Positions 8,568-16,476 of a DNA stretch of 64,000 bases are shown here, piece after piece. Made by a program: the position numbers and the translations under genes. The DNA comes from Marivita sp046592965 (GTDB taxonomy: Bacteria; Pseudomonadota; Alphaproteobacteria; Rhodobacterales; Rhodobacteraceae). The notes under the pieces were generated by a model. It made no database searches. It saw nothing but the letters and a program-made list of their open reading frames with translations, and was not told the DNA's origin. The stretch is from assembly GCF_046592965.1 (NCBI RefSeq), contig NZ_JBISBV010000004.1:62001-126000 (forward strand). Reading direction: 5' to 3'. Every line of letters starts with the position of its first letter. Within the stretch, counting starts at the first letter, position 1.

Positions 8568-9269
8568 TCAGTCAGGCGCAAGCATATAGCCAGCGCCGCG
8601 AATGGTCTGCAAATAGCGCGGCTGCTTGGGGTTATCTTCCAGCTTGCGGCGCAGGCGGGTGATCTGCACATCCACCGCGCGCTCTTGGCTCTGCCCGCGA
8701 TCCCGTCCCAGTTCCTCGACCAGTTGCGACCGGCTCAACGGTTCTCCGGCGCGGGCGGCAAACACCTTCATCAGTTGGATTTCGGTGGATGTCAGGCGCA
8801 CCAGATCATCGCCCCGCCACATCTCGCCGCGGTCGGTATCGTACCGGATATCGCCGAGGCTGAGATATTTCGGCGCGCCATCGTCGGGTGCCAGTTCCGG
8901 CATCCGCCGCAGGATCGCGTTGATGCGCAGCAGCAGTTCCTTGGGCTCGAACGGTTTGGCGAGGTAATCATCCGCGCCCGCTTCCAGCCCAGCGATCCTG
9001 TCCTCGGTTTCCGCCCTCGCGGTGAGCAGCAGGATCGGAGTGGTCGAGGTTTCGCGTATTCCCCGCGTCAGGCTGACCCCGTCTTCACCGGGCATCATCA
9101 CGTCGAGCACGATGAGATCGAAATCAAGCCCGGCCAGAATGCGGCGCGCATGGGCGGCATCGCGCGCCGCACTCACCAGAAACCCGTTCCGGATCAGGAA
9201 TTTCTGCAACAGCCCCCGGATGCGTTCGTCATCATCCACAATCAGCAGGTGCGCATCGGATTCGGCCAT
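8568..9269 (-). CDS. petR: OmpR-family response regulator, PetR-like
   Basis: A 233-residue two-component response regulator. The receiver domain (residues 7-120) has the acidic pocket VDDDE and phospho-acceptor Asp56 in FDLIVLDVMMPGEDG, with Lys in YLAKPFEPKELL; the C-terminal winged helix (140-230) contains LTSTEIQLMKVF and VDVQITRLRRKLEDNPKQPRYLQTIRGAGYML. I start it at 9269 (MAESDAH), one base after the petP stop, not at the longer 9317 start. The MarR-plus-OmpR pair matches PetP/PetR of Rhodobacter capsulatus, which is required for photosynthetic and respiratory growth there. No histidine kinase is adjacent, as in that system. Confidence 0.88.
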   Translation of the reverse strand: MAESDAHLLIVDDDERIRGLLQKFLIRNGFLVSAARDAAHARRILAGLDFDLIVLDVMMPGEDGVSLTRGIRETSTTPILLLTARAETEDRIAGLEAGADDYLAKPFEPKELLLRINAILRRMPELAPDDGAPKYLSLGDIRYDTDRGEMWRGDDLVRLTSTEIQLMKVFAARAGEPLSRSQLVEELGRDRGQSQERAVDVQITRLRRKLEDNPKQPRYLQTIRGAGYMLAPD

Positions 9270-9270
9270 G

Positions 9271-9780
9271 TCAGCGCCCCTCTCGCAGGGCAATATAAGC
9301 CTGCCGCATATCGTCATCCATCATCGCTTCCAGCACCGTCTTGAAGCCCGACACCGCCTCCGGCCCCGCCTTGCGATAGGCATCGCGCATCCGCACCCGC
9401 TGCGCATCCGACAGCTGCTGCTCGAGGGCCGCGCCCGCTTCGGTCAGCGTAAGATGGCGTTCCCGCTTGTCGCTGCGCCCGACATGACTTGTCACCAGCC
9501 CATCCTCGATCAAGGTGCGCAAGACGCGGTTCAACGATTGCTTGGTGACGCCCAGAATGGCGAGCAGGTTGTTCACCGTGGTGCCGGGCGCGCACTGGAT
9601 GAAGTGCAGCGCGCGATGATGCGCCCGCCCGTAGGACATGCCTTCCAGTATGCGATCGGGATCGGCCGTGAAACCGCGATAGGCAAAGAACATTGCCTCG
9701 ATGCCCTGCCGCAATTGCTCGTCTGTCAGGTAGAGCAAAGCGTGCCCGTCCACCGTATTGGCGCTTTGACGTTCTGCCAT
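9271..9780 (-). CDS. petP: MarR-family transcriptional regulator, PetP-like
   Basis: A 169-residue winged-helix regulator of the MarR family. The DNA-binding part is TVNNLLAILGVTKQSLNRVLRTLIEDGLVTSHVGRSDKRERHLTLTEAG (about residues 68-115), with the wing containing the typical D/KR-R motif. Helices on each side should form the dimer interface. The gene is followed by petR with a one-base gap. A perfect inverted repeat sits in its own promoter, suggesting autoregulation. In Rhodobacter capsulatus the pair lies upstream of the cytochrome bc1 genes; here it is divergent from ilvE instead. Confidence 0.88.
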   Translation of the reverse strand: MAERQSANTVDGHALLYLTDEQLRQGIEAMFFAYRGFTADPDRILEGMSYGRAHHRALHFIQCAPGTTVNNLLAILGVTKQSLNRVLRTLIEDGLVTSHVGRSDKRERHLTLTEAGAALEQQLSDAQRVRMRDAYRKAGPEAVSGFKTVLEAMMDDDMRQAYIALREGR

Positions 9781-9813
9781 GCTCGATCTCCGGTCACCTT
9801 TTCGTTGCCGTCC

Positions 9814-9842
9814 AATTTATGTCAGTCTTGTTGACATTCCAA
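9814..9842 (-). promoter_or_regulatory. Probable petP promoter with operator in the spacer
   Basis: Reading the minus strand, TTGGAA (9842-9837) and TAAATT (9819-9814) are 17 bases apart, a good sigma-70-type arrangement. The spacer is almost entirely the inverted repeat TGTCA-N7-TGACA (9820-9836; ATGTCA/TGACAT when the next base on each side is included). A MarR dimer bound here would block polymerase, fitting petP autoregulation. On the plus strand the same bases contain a perfect TTGACA (9831-9836), but no good -10 follows it toward ilvE. Confidence 0.55.
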
Positions 9843-9939
9843 GGCTCAAATGGTAGCGAATCCCAGTTTTAGCGCAACTTTATGTCCGCATCGGCCCTAA
9901 ATTGCGCAATCTTCGGAAAGCCGCGTAAGGAGAGAGACG

Positions 9940-10809
9940 ATGGCAGGCGCTTATGACGACCGCGACGGAAAGATTTGGATGGACGGCCAGTTGGTCGAAT
10001 GGCGGGACGCGAACGTCCACATCCTGACCCACGCCTTGCATTATGCCAGTTCTGTATTCGAGGGCGAGCGCGCCTATAACGGCAAGATCTTCAAATCGCG
10101 CCAGCATTCAGAGCGGTTGCGCCGCTCGGCAGAGCTGATCGACTTCGAAATTCCCTACACCGTCGATGAAATCGAAGCCGCCAAGGCCGCAACGCTTCAG
10201 GCAAACGGGCAGTCCGATGCCTATGTGCGCGCGCTGGCGTGGCGCGGCGTGGGCGAAGACATGGGCGTCGCCTCGGCGCGCAACCCGGTGCGGCTTGCCG
10301 TGGCGACCTGGGAATGGGGCGCCTATTACGGCGACGCAAAAACGCGCGGCGCCAAGCTCGACATCTCCAAATGGAAGCGCCCGAGCCCCGAGACGATCCC
10401 CAGTCAGGCCAAGGCGGCGGGTCTTTACATGATCTGCACCATGTCAAAACACGCGGCCGAAGCGAAGGGCTGCTCTGACGCCATGATGTTCGACTACCGC
10501 GGTTACGTGGCCGAGGCGACCGGCGCCAACATGTTCTTCGTCAAGGACGGCGAAGTGCACACTCCCGACCCCGATTGCTTTCTCAACGGGATCACCCGCC
10601 AGACGGTGATCGACATGCTGAAGGAAAAGGGCATCACCGTGCATGAACGTCACATCATGCCCGAAGAGCTTGAAGGCTTCGAGCAGTGCTGGCTGACCGG
10701 AACCGCCGCCGAGGTGACACCGGTGGGACAGATCGGCGAATACAATTTCGAAGTCGGCGCCCTGACGCGCGACATCTCTGACAGCTACGAAAAGCTGGTC
10801 CGCAGCTAA
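9940..10809 (+). CDS. ilvE: Branched-chain amino acid aminotransferase
   Basis: A 289-residue class IV PLP aminotransferase that interconverts valine, leucine and isoleucine with their 2-oxo acids. The N-terminus has THALHYASSVFEGERAYNG, the PLP lysine region is MICTMSKHAAEAKGCSDAMM, and the cofactor-binding EATGANMFFVKDGE and CFLNGITRQTVID follow, all typical of IlvE. GGAGAGAGACG precedes the ATG closely. It is monocistronic: divergent from petP and closed by a strong terminator at 10831-10858. Confidence 0.95.
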   Translation: MAGAYDDRDGKIWMDGQLVEWRDANVHILTHALHYASSVFEGERAYNGKIFKSRQHSERLRRSAELIDFEIPYTVDEIEAAKAATLQANGQSDAYVRALAWRGVGEDMGVASARNPVRLAVATWEWGAYYGDAKTRGAKLDISKWKRPSPETIPSQAKAAGLYMICTMSKHAAEAKGCSDAMMFDYRGYVAEATGANMFFVKDGEVHTPDPDCFLNGITRQTVIDMLKEKGITVHERHIMPEELEGFEQCWLTGTAAEVTPVGQIGEYNFEVGALTRDISDSYEKLVRS

Positions 10810-10830
10810 AGCGCTCTTTATTCAAAGACA

Positions 10831-10858
10831 AAAGCCCTGCACGTCGGTGCAGGGCTTT
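10831..10858. terminator. Bidirectional intrinsic terminator between ilvE and the ABC importer operon
   Basis: A perfect 12-base-pair stem (AAAGCCCTGCAC / GTGCAGGGCTTT) with a 4-base loop GTCG, followed by TTTCTTG on the plus strand and TTTGTCTTTG on the minus strand. It can end ilvE transcripts and those of the convergent operon finishing at 10882. Confidence 0.9.
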
Positions 10859-10881
10859 CTTGTTCCAACCACGCGTGCCGC

Positions 10882-12072
10882 CTATCCCGGAGACATCCCG
10901 CGAAGACGCTCGGAGCGGCGGCGCAGCGCCTCGACCGAGGCCAGAAGACAGATCGAGATTCCGACAAGGATTGTCGCTGCTGCCAGAATGGTCGGCGAAA
11001 TTTGCTCGCGCAAGCCGGTGAACATCTGCCACGGCAGGGTTTGCAGCTCGGCAGAACCGATGAAGAGCACCACGACAACCTCGTCAAACGACGTGATGAA
11101 TGCAAACAATCCACCTGAGATCACACCCGGCAAGATGAGCGGCATCTGAACCTTGAAAAAGGTGGTGACCGGATTGGCCCCCATATTGGCTGCCGCGCGG
11201 GTGAGAGACGTGTCAAAGCCCACCAGCGTTGCCGTGACGGTGATGATCACAAAGGGAATCCCCAGCACCGCATGGGCCAGAACGATGCCCCAATAGGTGC
11301 CGACAATGCCGATCTTGGAATAGAAGAAATACATCCCCGTCGCCGAGATGATCAGCGGCACGATCATCGGCGAGATCAGGATCGCCATGATCGCGCGCTT
11401 GCCCGGCACGTGGCTCTGGCTGAGACCAATGGCCGCCAGCGTGCCCAACCCGACCGAGATCAGCGTCGCCACCGGAGCGACCATCAACGAATTCTTGACC
11501 GCATTGGTCCATTCCGGATTGGTCAGGAAGTCCCGGTAATGCTTGAGCGAATAGGCCTCGGGATCGAACCGCAGCATCCCCGGCGTGAAGGTAAAGAAGT
11601 TCTCGGCGTTGAAGGAAAGCGGCATCACCACGAGGATTGGCGTGATCAGGAAGATGAAGATCGCGCCGCACAGCACCCGGAAGCTGTAATGCCAGAGCAC
11701 TTGGCCGCCCGTCAAATAGGGCACCAGATGCGCCCGGTAGCGGCCCATGCCGATCCAGTAGGTAAACCACCCGAAGAACCAGCCGAACAGCGCGCCGAGG
11801 ATCAACCCCGGCACCGAGCCGACGATGAAACCGACCACCGCCGCGACGGCGACCAGCCCCCAGCGCAGCGGTTTTTCCATCGAACTGCCAAGCACCTGCA
11901 TCGCCACGAATGCCAGCGCCGCCATCAGCGCCGCGCCGATCACGATGCCCATGATCCCCGAGCCCTGCGCCGTGCCGATGAAAAGCCCCGCCACTGCGCC
12001 GGCAGCGGCAAGTACACCGACGGTAAAGCCGATGGGCTTTTTCTCGATCGGCGTGAGTATCGCTTCCGACAT
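10882..12072 (-). CDS. ABC transporter permease, PotC-type, with N-terminal membrane extension
   Basis: A 396-residue inner-membrane permease of the binding-protein-dependent type. The standard PotC core begins near residue 128 (FRVLCGAIFIFLITPILVVMPLSF), and the ATPase-coupling loop is LTRAAANMGANPVTTFFKVQMPLILPGV (about 300-330). Ordinary PotC proteins are 260-280 residues. The extra 125 residues form about three more hydrophobic segments (GVLAAAGAVAGLFIG, IGAALMAALAFVAMQVLG, GLVAVAAVVGFIVGSVPGLI). It is the last gene of a five-gene operon, three bases after the partner permease, and should pair with it in importing a polyamine or similar cation. The symbol potC is not given because the substrate is not proven. 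Confidence 0.88.
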   Translation of the reverse strand: MSEAILTPIEKKPIGFTVGVLAAAGAVAGLFIGTAQGSGIMGIVIGAALMAALAFVAMQVLGSSMEKPLRWGLVAVAAVVGFIVGSVPGLILGALFGWFFGWFTYWIGMGRYRAHLVPYLTGGQVLWHYSFRVLCGAIFIFLITPILVVMPLSFNAENFFTFTPGMLRFDPEAYSLKHYRDFLTNPEWTNAVKNSLMVAPVATLISVGLGTLAAIGLSQSHVPGKRAIMAILISPMIVPLIISATGMYFFYSKIGIVGTYWGIVLAHAVLGIPFVIITVTATLVGFDTSLTRAAANMGANPVTTFFKVQMPLILPGVISGGLFAFITSFDEVVVVLFIGSAELQTLPWQMFTGLREQISPTILAAATILVGISICLLASVEALRRRSERLRGMSPG

Positions 12073-12075
12073 GGA

Positions 12076-13791
12076 TCAGCCCCCCAGTTTCACGTTGTCG
12101 ATGCCCACGATGCGGTCATAGGCCCAGTAGAGGATCAGCACGACCACCAGCAGGATCGTGCCCAGCGCCGCCGCCAGACCCCAGTTGAGCGAACTGGAAA
12201 TGTGATAGGCGATCCGGTTCGAGATGAAGATACCAGACGTGCCGCCGACGATCTCGGGCGTGATGTAGTAGCCGATCGACAAGATGAACACGAGGATCGA
12301 ACCAGCGCCGATTCCCGGCACCGATTGCGGGAAATAGACCCGCCAGAAGGCCGTCCAGTTGGTCGCGCCGAGCGATTTCGCCGCGCGGGTGTAGGAGATC
12401 GGGATGGTGGACATGACCGAATACATCGGCAGGATCATGAAGGGCAGCAGGATATGCGTCATCGCCACGATGGTGCCGAACTGGTTGTTGATCATCACCA
12501 GCCGCCCGCCATCCGATACCATGCCGAGCCAGACCAGAACATCGTTGATGACGCCCTGTTGCTGAAGCATCACCTTCCACGCACTCGTGCGCACCAGAAG
12601 CGATGTCCAGAACGGCAGCAGGACGAGGATCATCAACAGGTTCGCCTTGCGTGCCGGCAGGTTCGACAGCAGATAGGCGATCGGATAGGCCAGCAGGATG
12701 CAGCTGAACGTGATCACGAGACTCATGAACAATGTCCGCTGGAACAACAGGCCATAGATTCGCTCGTCCTCATCGCGCAGCGCGGGGCCATCCGGGGTTT
12801 TCTGCATGTCGACGGAATTGAGGAAATAGCCCGAGGTATAGGGCGGGCTGTAGATCTTGATCGTCTGCCAGATCTCCGGTTCAAGCCAATCTGCATCGAC
12901 CTCTACGAACCCGTCGCGGAAGGAGATCGTCTCGAACCCGTCGCTTGCCACCAGCGCATCTGCGGCGATCACCATATCCGAGCGCGGGCCGGAATAGCCG
13001 GACAGGTCAGCGGCGGACAAATCCTGATAGAGCGCCGTGTGAACGGCGGACCACGGCTCTTCCTCCAGCGGGCTGTCGCCCTCCTCGGTCTGCATGAAGC
13101 GCGCGAAGGTCCGGTAGGCGGCGGCCGTGCGCGGGAGCGTCTCTTCGACCCCCTCGCGCAGCTTGAATTCCGGCATCCGGCGCTCCGGTGCGGCATCCCA
13201 CGCCGTCTGCGCCGCGATCCACTCCGGATCGCCCATCAGCTCGGCCCAGGGAAGCGCCTCGTCCCAGTTCTCGTCGAGATCGGTGAACTGGTCCTGATAA
13301 ACCTCGCCGATGTCTTCCAGCCCCCGGCCGGATTTGCGAAAGAGCGACGAGGCTCCCGACATCTCGTAGTTGAGTCGCGATCCGAGCCGCGTATGCACCT
13401 TGCGCTCCGCTGCGAGGAAAAGATCGTAATAGGCCGCCTCGAACACCTCGTCGCCCGGCAACTCGGCCGACGTGGCGTCATAGTTGCGCAGCGCCGTCAC
13501 CGTGCGCGGCATGGTATCGCTGACGATCTGGTTCTCGACCGAGCGGAACAGCATGTCGCCGATGGGCGCGATAAAGCTGATCAGGACAAAGATGAGAAGC
13601 GGCGCGATCAGCGCCAGCGCCCGCAGCTTCTGCGCCCGCAATGCCCGCGACAGCGACCGCTTGAGCGGCGTGCCGTCGGCTGCCAGAACCGGCCCGCCAT
13701 CCGGCGTCGCATCGGCGCGGTCGGCATTGCGAAGAGCGTTGTCGGGCGTTGTTCCGATGATCTTGTCTGGGTCGGTTGACGGATCGGTCAT
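12076..13791 (-). CDS. ABC transporter permease, PotB-type, with a ~270-residue periplasmic insertion
   Basis: A 571-residue permease. The first membrane segment lies at about 58-80 (LALIAPLLIFVLISFIAPIG) and the next only at about 352-375 (LFMSLVITFSCILLAYPIAYLL). Between them is a hydrophilic, acidic stretch of some 270 residues where PotB proteins (about 285-310 residues in total) have only a few dozen. From 352 on it is a normal PotB: WTSLLVRTSAWKVMLQQQGVIND and the coupling loop YTRAAKSLGATNWTAFWRVYFPQSVPGI. The inserted segment should face the periplasm. It could form a lid or dock the binding protein; nothing in it looks catalytic to me. Three-base gaps separate it from both neighbours. 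Confidence 0.88.
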   Translation of the reverse strand: MTDPSTDPDKIIGTTPDNALRNADRADATPDGGPVLAADGTPLKRSLSRALRAQKLRALALIAPLLIFVLISFIAPIGDMLFRSVENQIVSDTMPRTVTALRNYDATSAELPGDEVFEAAYYDLFLAAERKVHTRLGSRLNYEMSGASSLFRKSGRGLEDIGEVYQDQFTDLDENWDEALPWAELMGDPEWIAAQTAWDAAPERRMPEFKLREGVEETLPRTAAAYRTFARFMQTEEGDSPLEEEPWSAVHTALYQDLSAADLSGYSGPRSDMVIAADALVASDGFETISFRDGFVEVDADWLEPEIWQTIKIYSPPYTSGYFLNSVDMQKTPDGPALRDEDERIYGLLFQRTLFMSLVITFSCILLAYPIAYLLSNLPARKANLLMILVLLPFWTSLLVRTSAWKVMLQQQGVINDVLVWLGMVSDGGRLVMINNQFGTIVAMTHILLPFMILPMYSVMSTIPISYTRAAKSLGATNWTAFWRVYFPQSVPGIGAGSILVFILSIGYYITPEIVGGTSGIFISNRIAYHISSSLNWGLAAALGTILLVVVLILYWAYDRIVGIDNVKLGG

Positions 13792-13794
13792 GGC

Positions 13795-14082
13795 TCAGGT
13801 GCCTTCGACTAGAATGATTGTGCTGGTGGCGGTGCGACGGCGAATGTCTGCGACGTCCTGGTAGGCCGAGTCGTGATAGGCGCGCTTGGCTGCCTCGAAA
13901 TCGTCGAACTCGATCACGACATGACGCTCCTGCGTCTGACCCTCAACAATCTCCGATGCGCCGCCGCGTACGATGAAACGCCCGCCATGTCCCTCGAGGA
14001 TCGGCGTGTCGCGTTCGACATATTCCCGGTAGGCCTCGGGATCGTTCACGGTGATGTGGCCGATGATATAGCCCTTGGGCAT
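13795..14082 (-). CDS. DUF1330 family protein
   Basis: A 95-residue protein of the DUF1330 family, a small dimeric alpha-beta barrel related to antibiotic-biosynthesis monooxygenase folds. Family motifs are PKGYIIGHITVNDPEAYREYV at the start, ILEGHGGRFIVRGG, and VVIEFDDFEAAKRAYHDSAYQDV. The function is unknown. I use the ATG at 14082 (MPKGYII), preceded by GAGGGA, and not the longer frame from 14115. It lies inside the ABC importer operon, three bases before the PotB-type gene and 78 bases after the binding-protein gene, so its product probably handles the transported compound or a metabolite of it (inference from position only). Confidence 0.88.
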   Translation of the reverse strand: MPKGYIIGHITVNDPEAYREYVERDTPILEGHGGRFIVRGGASEIVEGQTQERHVVIEFDDFEAAKRAYHDSAYQDVADIRRRTATSTIILVEGT

Positions 14083-14160
14083 CAGGTCCGTCCCTCTGGT
14101 GGCGGGACAGGCCAATGGCCTGCCCCCATATCGGGCGGGTTTGCCCCGCCCCTGTTGTAA

Positions 14161-15267
14161 TTATTGCGCGAGCCAGGACTGGAACTTGGCGTCCAGATCG
14201 TCGCGGTTGTCGGCCCACCATTCGTAGTCATAAAGGTGAACATTGGTCGCATTGGCCGGATCGGTCGGCATATGCGGTGCCATCTCGATGCCAAGCTCGG
14301 CATGTTGCCCGACCAGCGGAGCGGAGGAATCGCGCGCCGGACCGTAGGAGATGTATTTCGCCTGATCGGCCAGACGCTGCGTGTCAGTGGCGAATTTGAG
14401 GAAATCCATCGCCCGCGCCAGACGGTCCTCGGGCAGACCCTCGGGAATGATCCAGCCGTCGAGGTCGAAGGACTGCATGTCCCAGAGCATGTCGATCGGT
14501 TGATCCTGCTCCGCAATGGCAGAGAAAAGCCGCCCGTTGAAGGTCGAGCCCATGACGACCTCGCCATCGGCCAGGAGTTGAGGCGTTTCGGCGCCCGCAG
14601 ACCACCAGACGACCTGATCCTTGATTGTGTCGAGCTTGGCGAGTGCACGGTCTACACCTTCGTCGGTGCCCAGAACGTCGTAAATCTCGTCCTTCTCGAC
14701 GCCATCGCAGAAGAGCGCCCATTCCATGTTGTCAATCGGACGCTTCTGAAGCGCGCGCTTGCCGGGATAGGTTTCCAGATCGAACACGTCGCAAACCGAG
14801 GTCGGCGGCGTGTCGCCCACCATGTCGGTGCGGTAACCGAATGTCGTCGAGTAGACGATCTGCGGCACGAAGCAATCGTTGATCAGCAGATCGCCGAAAT
14901 CGTCCTCGGGGCTGGAGCCGTCATCGCCCTCGGCCAGCACCTCGTTGAAATCCAGCTCCATCGCCAGACCTTCATCGCACAGGCGCAGCGCGTCGGACGC
15001 CACCACATCGACCAGATCCCAAGTGATGTTGCCCGCTTCGTTCATCGCGCGCAGCTTGGCCACCGCCTCGGCAGAGCTTTCGTCCCAGGACGCGCTCACG
15101 TCGGGGTGGGCTTCCAGGTAGGGTTCCAGATACGCCTTGTTCTGGCTGTCCTGATAGGCGCCGCCCCAGCTGACGAGCGTCATGCTGTCGGCCATCTCCT
15201 GCGCGTTAGCGCCGACGCCGGCAACGGTCAGGGCGCTGGTCGCCAAAAGTAACTTAGACAGTTTCAT
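14161..15267 (-). CDS. Periplasmic polyamine-type ABC substrate-binding protein (PotD family)
   Basis: A 368-residue extracellular solute-binding protein of the spermidine/putrescine family. It begins with a Sec signal peptide, MKLSKLLLATSALTVAGVGANA, cleaved before QEM. The mature part opens with LTLVSWGGAY-like sequence (MTLVSWGGAYQDSQNK), then WDLVDVVASDALRLCDEG and FGYRTDMVGDTPP, typical of PotD-like proteins. Four cysteines in the mature chain could form disulphides. GGGAG sits 7 bases before the ATG. A perfect TATAAT and a hairpin lie between this gene and the upstream ATPase, so it may have its own promoter. The exact ligand (putrescine, spermidine or an amino acid derivative) is not readable. 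Confidence 0.9.
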   Translation of the reverse strand: MKLSKLLLATSALTVAGVGANAQEMADSMTLVSWGGAYQDSQNKAYLEPYLEAHPDVSASWDESSAEAVAKLRAMNEAGNITWDLVDVVASDALRLCDEGLAMELDFNEVLAEGDDGSSPEDDFGDLLINDCFVPQIVYSTTFGYRTDMVGDTPPTSVCDVFDLETYPGKRALQKRPIDNMEWALFCDGVEKDEIYDVLGTDEGVDRALAKLDTIKDQVVWWSAGAETPQLLADGEVVMGSTFNGRLFSAIAEQDQPIDMLWDMQSFDLDGWIIPEGLPEDRLARAMDFLKFATDTQRLADQAKYISYGPARDSSAPLVGQHAELGIEMAPHMPTDPANATNVHLYDYEWWADNRDDLDAKFQSWLAQ

Positions 15268-15290
15268 TCATAGTCTCCCATTACGATCCG

Positions 15291-15296
15291 ATTATA
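15291..15296 (-). promoter_or_regulatory. Candidate -10 element ahead of the binding-protein gene
   Basis: The minus strand reads TATAAT at 15296-15291, 24 bases before the ATG at 15267. No good -35 stands 16-18 bases upstream, so it may be a weak or activated internal promoter that raises binding-protein output over the ATPase. Confidence 0.4.
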
Positions 15297-15338
15297 TTGG
15301 GGATACGCGCCGCCGGATCGACCGGCCCGCATCTATGG

Positions 15339-15367
15339 TGTCGCGCCTGTTCATGCCGGGCGCGACA
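15339..15367 (-). terminator. Hairpin between the ATPase and binding-protein genes (attenuator or stabiliser)
   Basis: Nine-base arms TGTCGCGCC (15339-15347) and GGCGCGACA (15359-15367) with an 11-base loop lie 5 bases after the ATPase stop codon. There is no T-tract, so it is more likely a partial terminator or a barrier to exonucleases. Confidence 0.55.
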
Positions 15368-15372
15368 AAGCT

Positions 15373-16476
15373 CTAATTCGCGTCAAGCGCGCGGCAATCC
15401 TCGGGCAACCACCCGATCTCGATCTGCGCGCCGGGTTCCAGACGCACCTGATCGGGCGCGTTTCTGGTCTTGATGACGAATTCGTCATTGCCGGCCACCT
15501 TGAGCCGCGTGCGGAAGATGTCGCCCATATAGACGAACTCGAGGACTTCGGCCTTCAGCGTGTGTACGCCTTCCTGAAGCCGGTTCTTGTCGAATTCCAC
15601 ACGTTCGGGGCGGATCGACACGCGTGTGCGTTCCCCCGGCTTGCTCACGTTGACCGGCACCGCGTCAATCAATTCGCCGTCATCGAGCTGGACCAGACAG
15701 CGGTTGCCGTTGATCTCGCGCACGGTTCCCTCGAGCGTGTTGTTCTCGCCGATGAACTGCGCGACAAAGCTGTTTTGCGGCTTTTCATACAGTTCGTCCG
15801 GCGGGGCCAATTGCTGAATCCGGCCGTCATCGAATACGGCCACGCGATCCGACATCGTCAACGCTTCGGTCTGGTCGTGGGTCACATAGACCACCGTGAT
15901 GCCAAGACGGTGCGCAAGGTGCGTGATCTCGAACTGCATCTTCTCGCGAAGCTGCTTGTCGAGCGCGCCCAGCGGTTCGTCCATCAGCACCAGTTCCGGC
16001 TCGAACACCAGCGCCCGCGCCAGCGCGATACGCTGCTGCTGTCCGCCGGACAATTGCGCCGGTCGGCGACCGCCGAATGCGCCCATCTCGACCATGTCGA
16101 GAGCGCGCTTCACCTTGGCTTCGCGATCCGCCTTGCCGATCTTGCGTACCTCAAGCGGAAAGCTGAGGTTCTCGGCAATCGTCATATGCGGAAACAGCGC
16201 ATAGTTCTGAAACACCATGCCGATGCCACGCTTGTGCGGTGGAATGTTGTTGATCGGCTGACCATCCAGCCGGATGTCACCATGCGTGGCGGTTTCAAAT
16301 CCGGCCAGCATCATCAGGCAGGTTGTCTTGCCCGATCCCGACGGCCCGAGCATCGTGAGAAACTCGCCCTTGGGCATGGTGAGGTTAAGGTCCTTGACGA
16401 CGAGTTGAACGCCGTCATAGCTTTTTTGCACCCGTTCAAATTCAACGAACGCGTCATTGTGTGACGAGTCTGGCAA
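15373..16476 (-). CDS. ABC transporter ATP-binding protein, PotA type
   Basis: A 367-residue importer ATPase. Walker A is GPSGSGKTT (after LTML), the Q-loop is VFQNYALFPHMTIAENL, the signature is LSGGQQQRIALARAL, Walker B is LVLMDEPLGALD, and the switch His is in VTHDQTEALTMSDR. The C-terminal 110 residues are a TOBE domain (VSIRPERVEF). The frame runs open to 16635, but the extra part has no family match. I choose TTG at 16476 because GGGAGGG lies six bases before it and no other start is near. It heads the operon ATPase, binding protein, DUF1330, PotB-type, PotC-type, energising import across the inner membrane. Confidence 0.88.
   Translation of the reverse strand: MPDSSHNDAFVEFERVQKSYDGVQLVVKDLNLTMPKGEFLTMLGPSGSGKTTCLMMLAGFETATHGDIRLDGQPINNIPPHKRGIGMVFQNYALFPHMTIAENLSFPLEVRKIGKADREAKVKRALDMVEMGAFGGRRPAQLSGGQQQRIALARALVFEPELVLMDEPLGALDKQLREKMQFEITHLAHRLGITVVYVTHDQTEALTMSDRVAVFDDGRIQQLAPPDELYEKPQNSFVAQFIGENNTLEGTVREINGNRCLVQLDDGELIDAVPVNVSKPGERTRVSIRPERVEFDKNRLQEGVHTLKAEVLEFVYMGDIFRTRLKVAGNDEFVIKTRNAPDQVRLEPGAQIEIGWLPEDCRALDAN

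Noticed and set aside
11272..13779. 835-codon plus-strand open frame across the two permease genes
   Set aside because: It is antisense to two well-recognised permeases, its translation is Arg/His/Asp/Gln-rich without a family motif, and such long shadow frames are common in GC-rich genomes.
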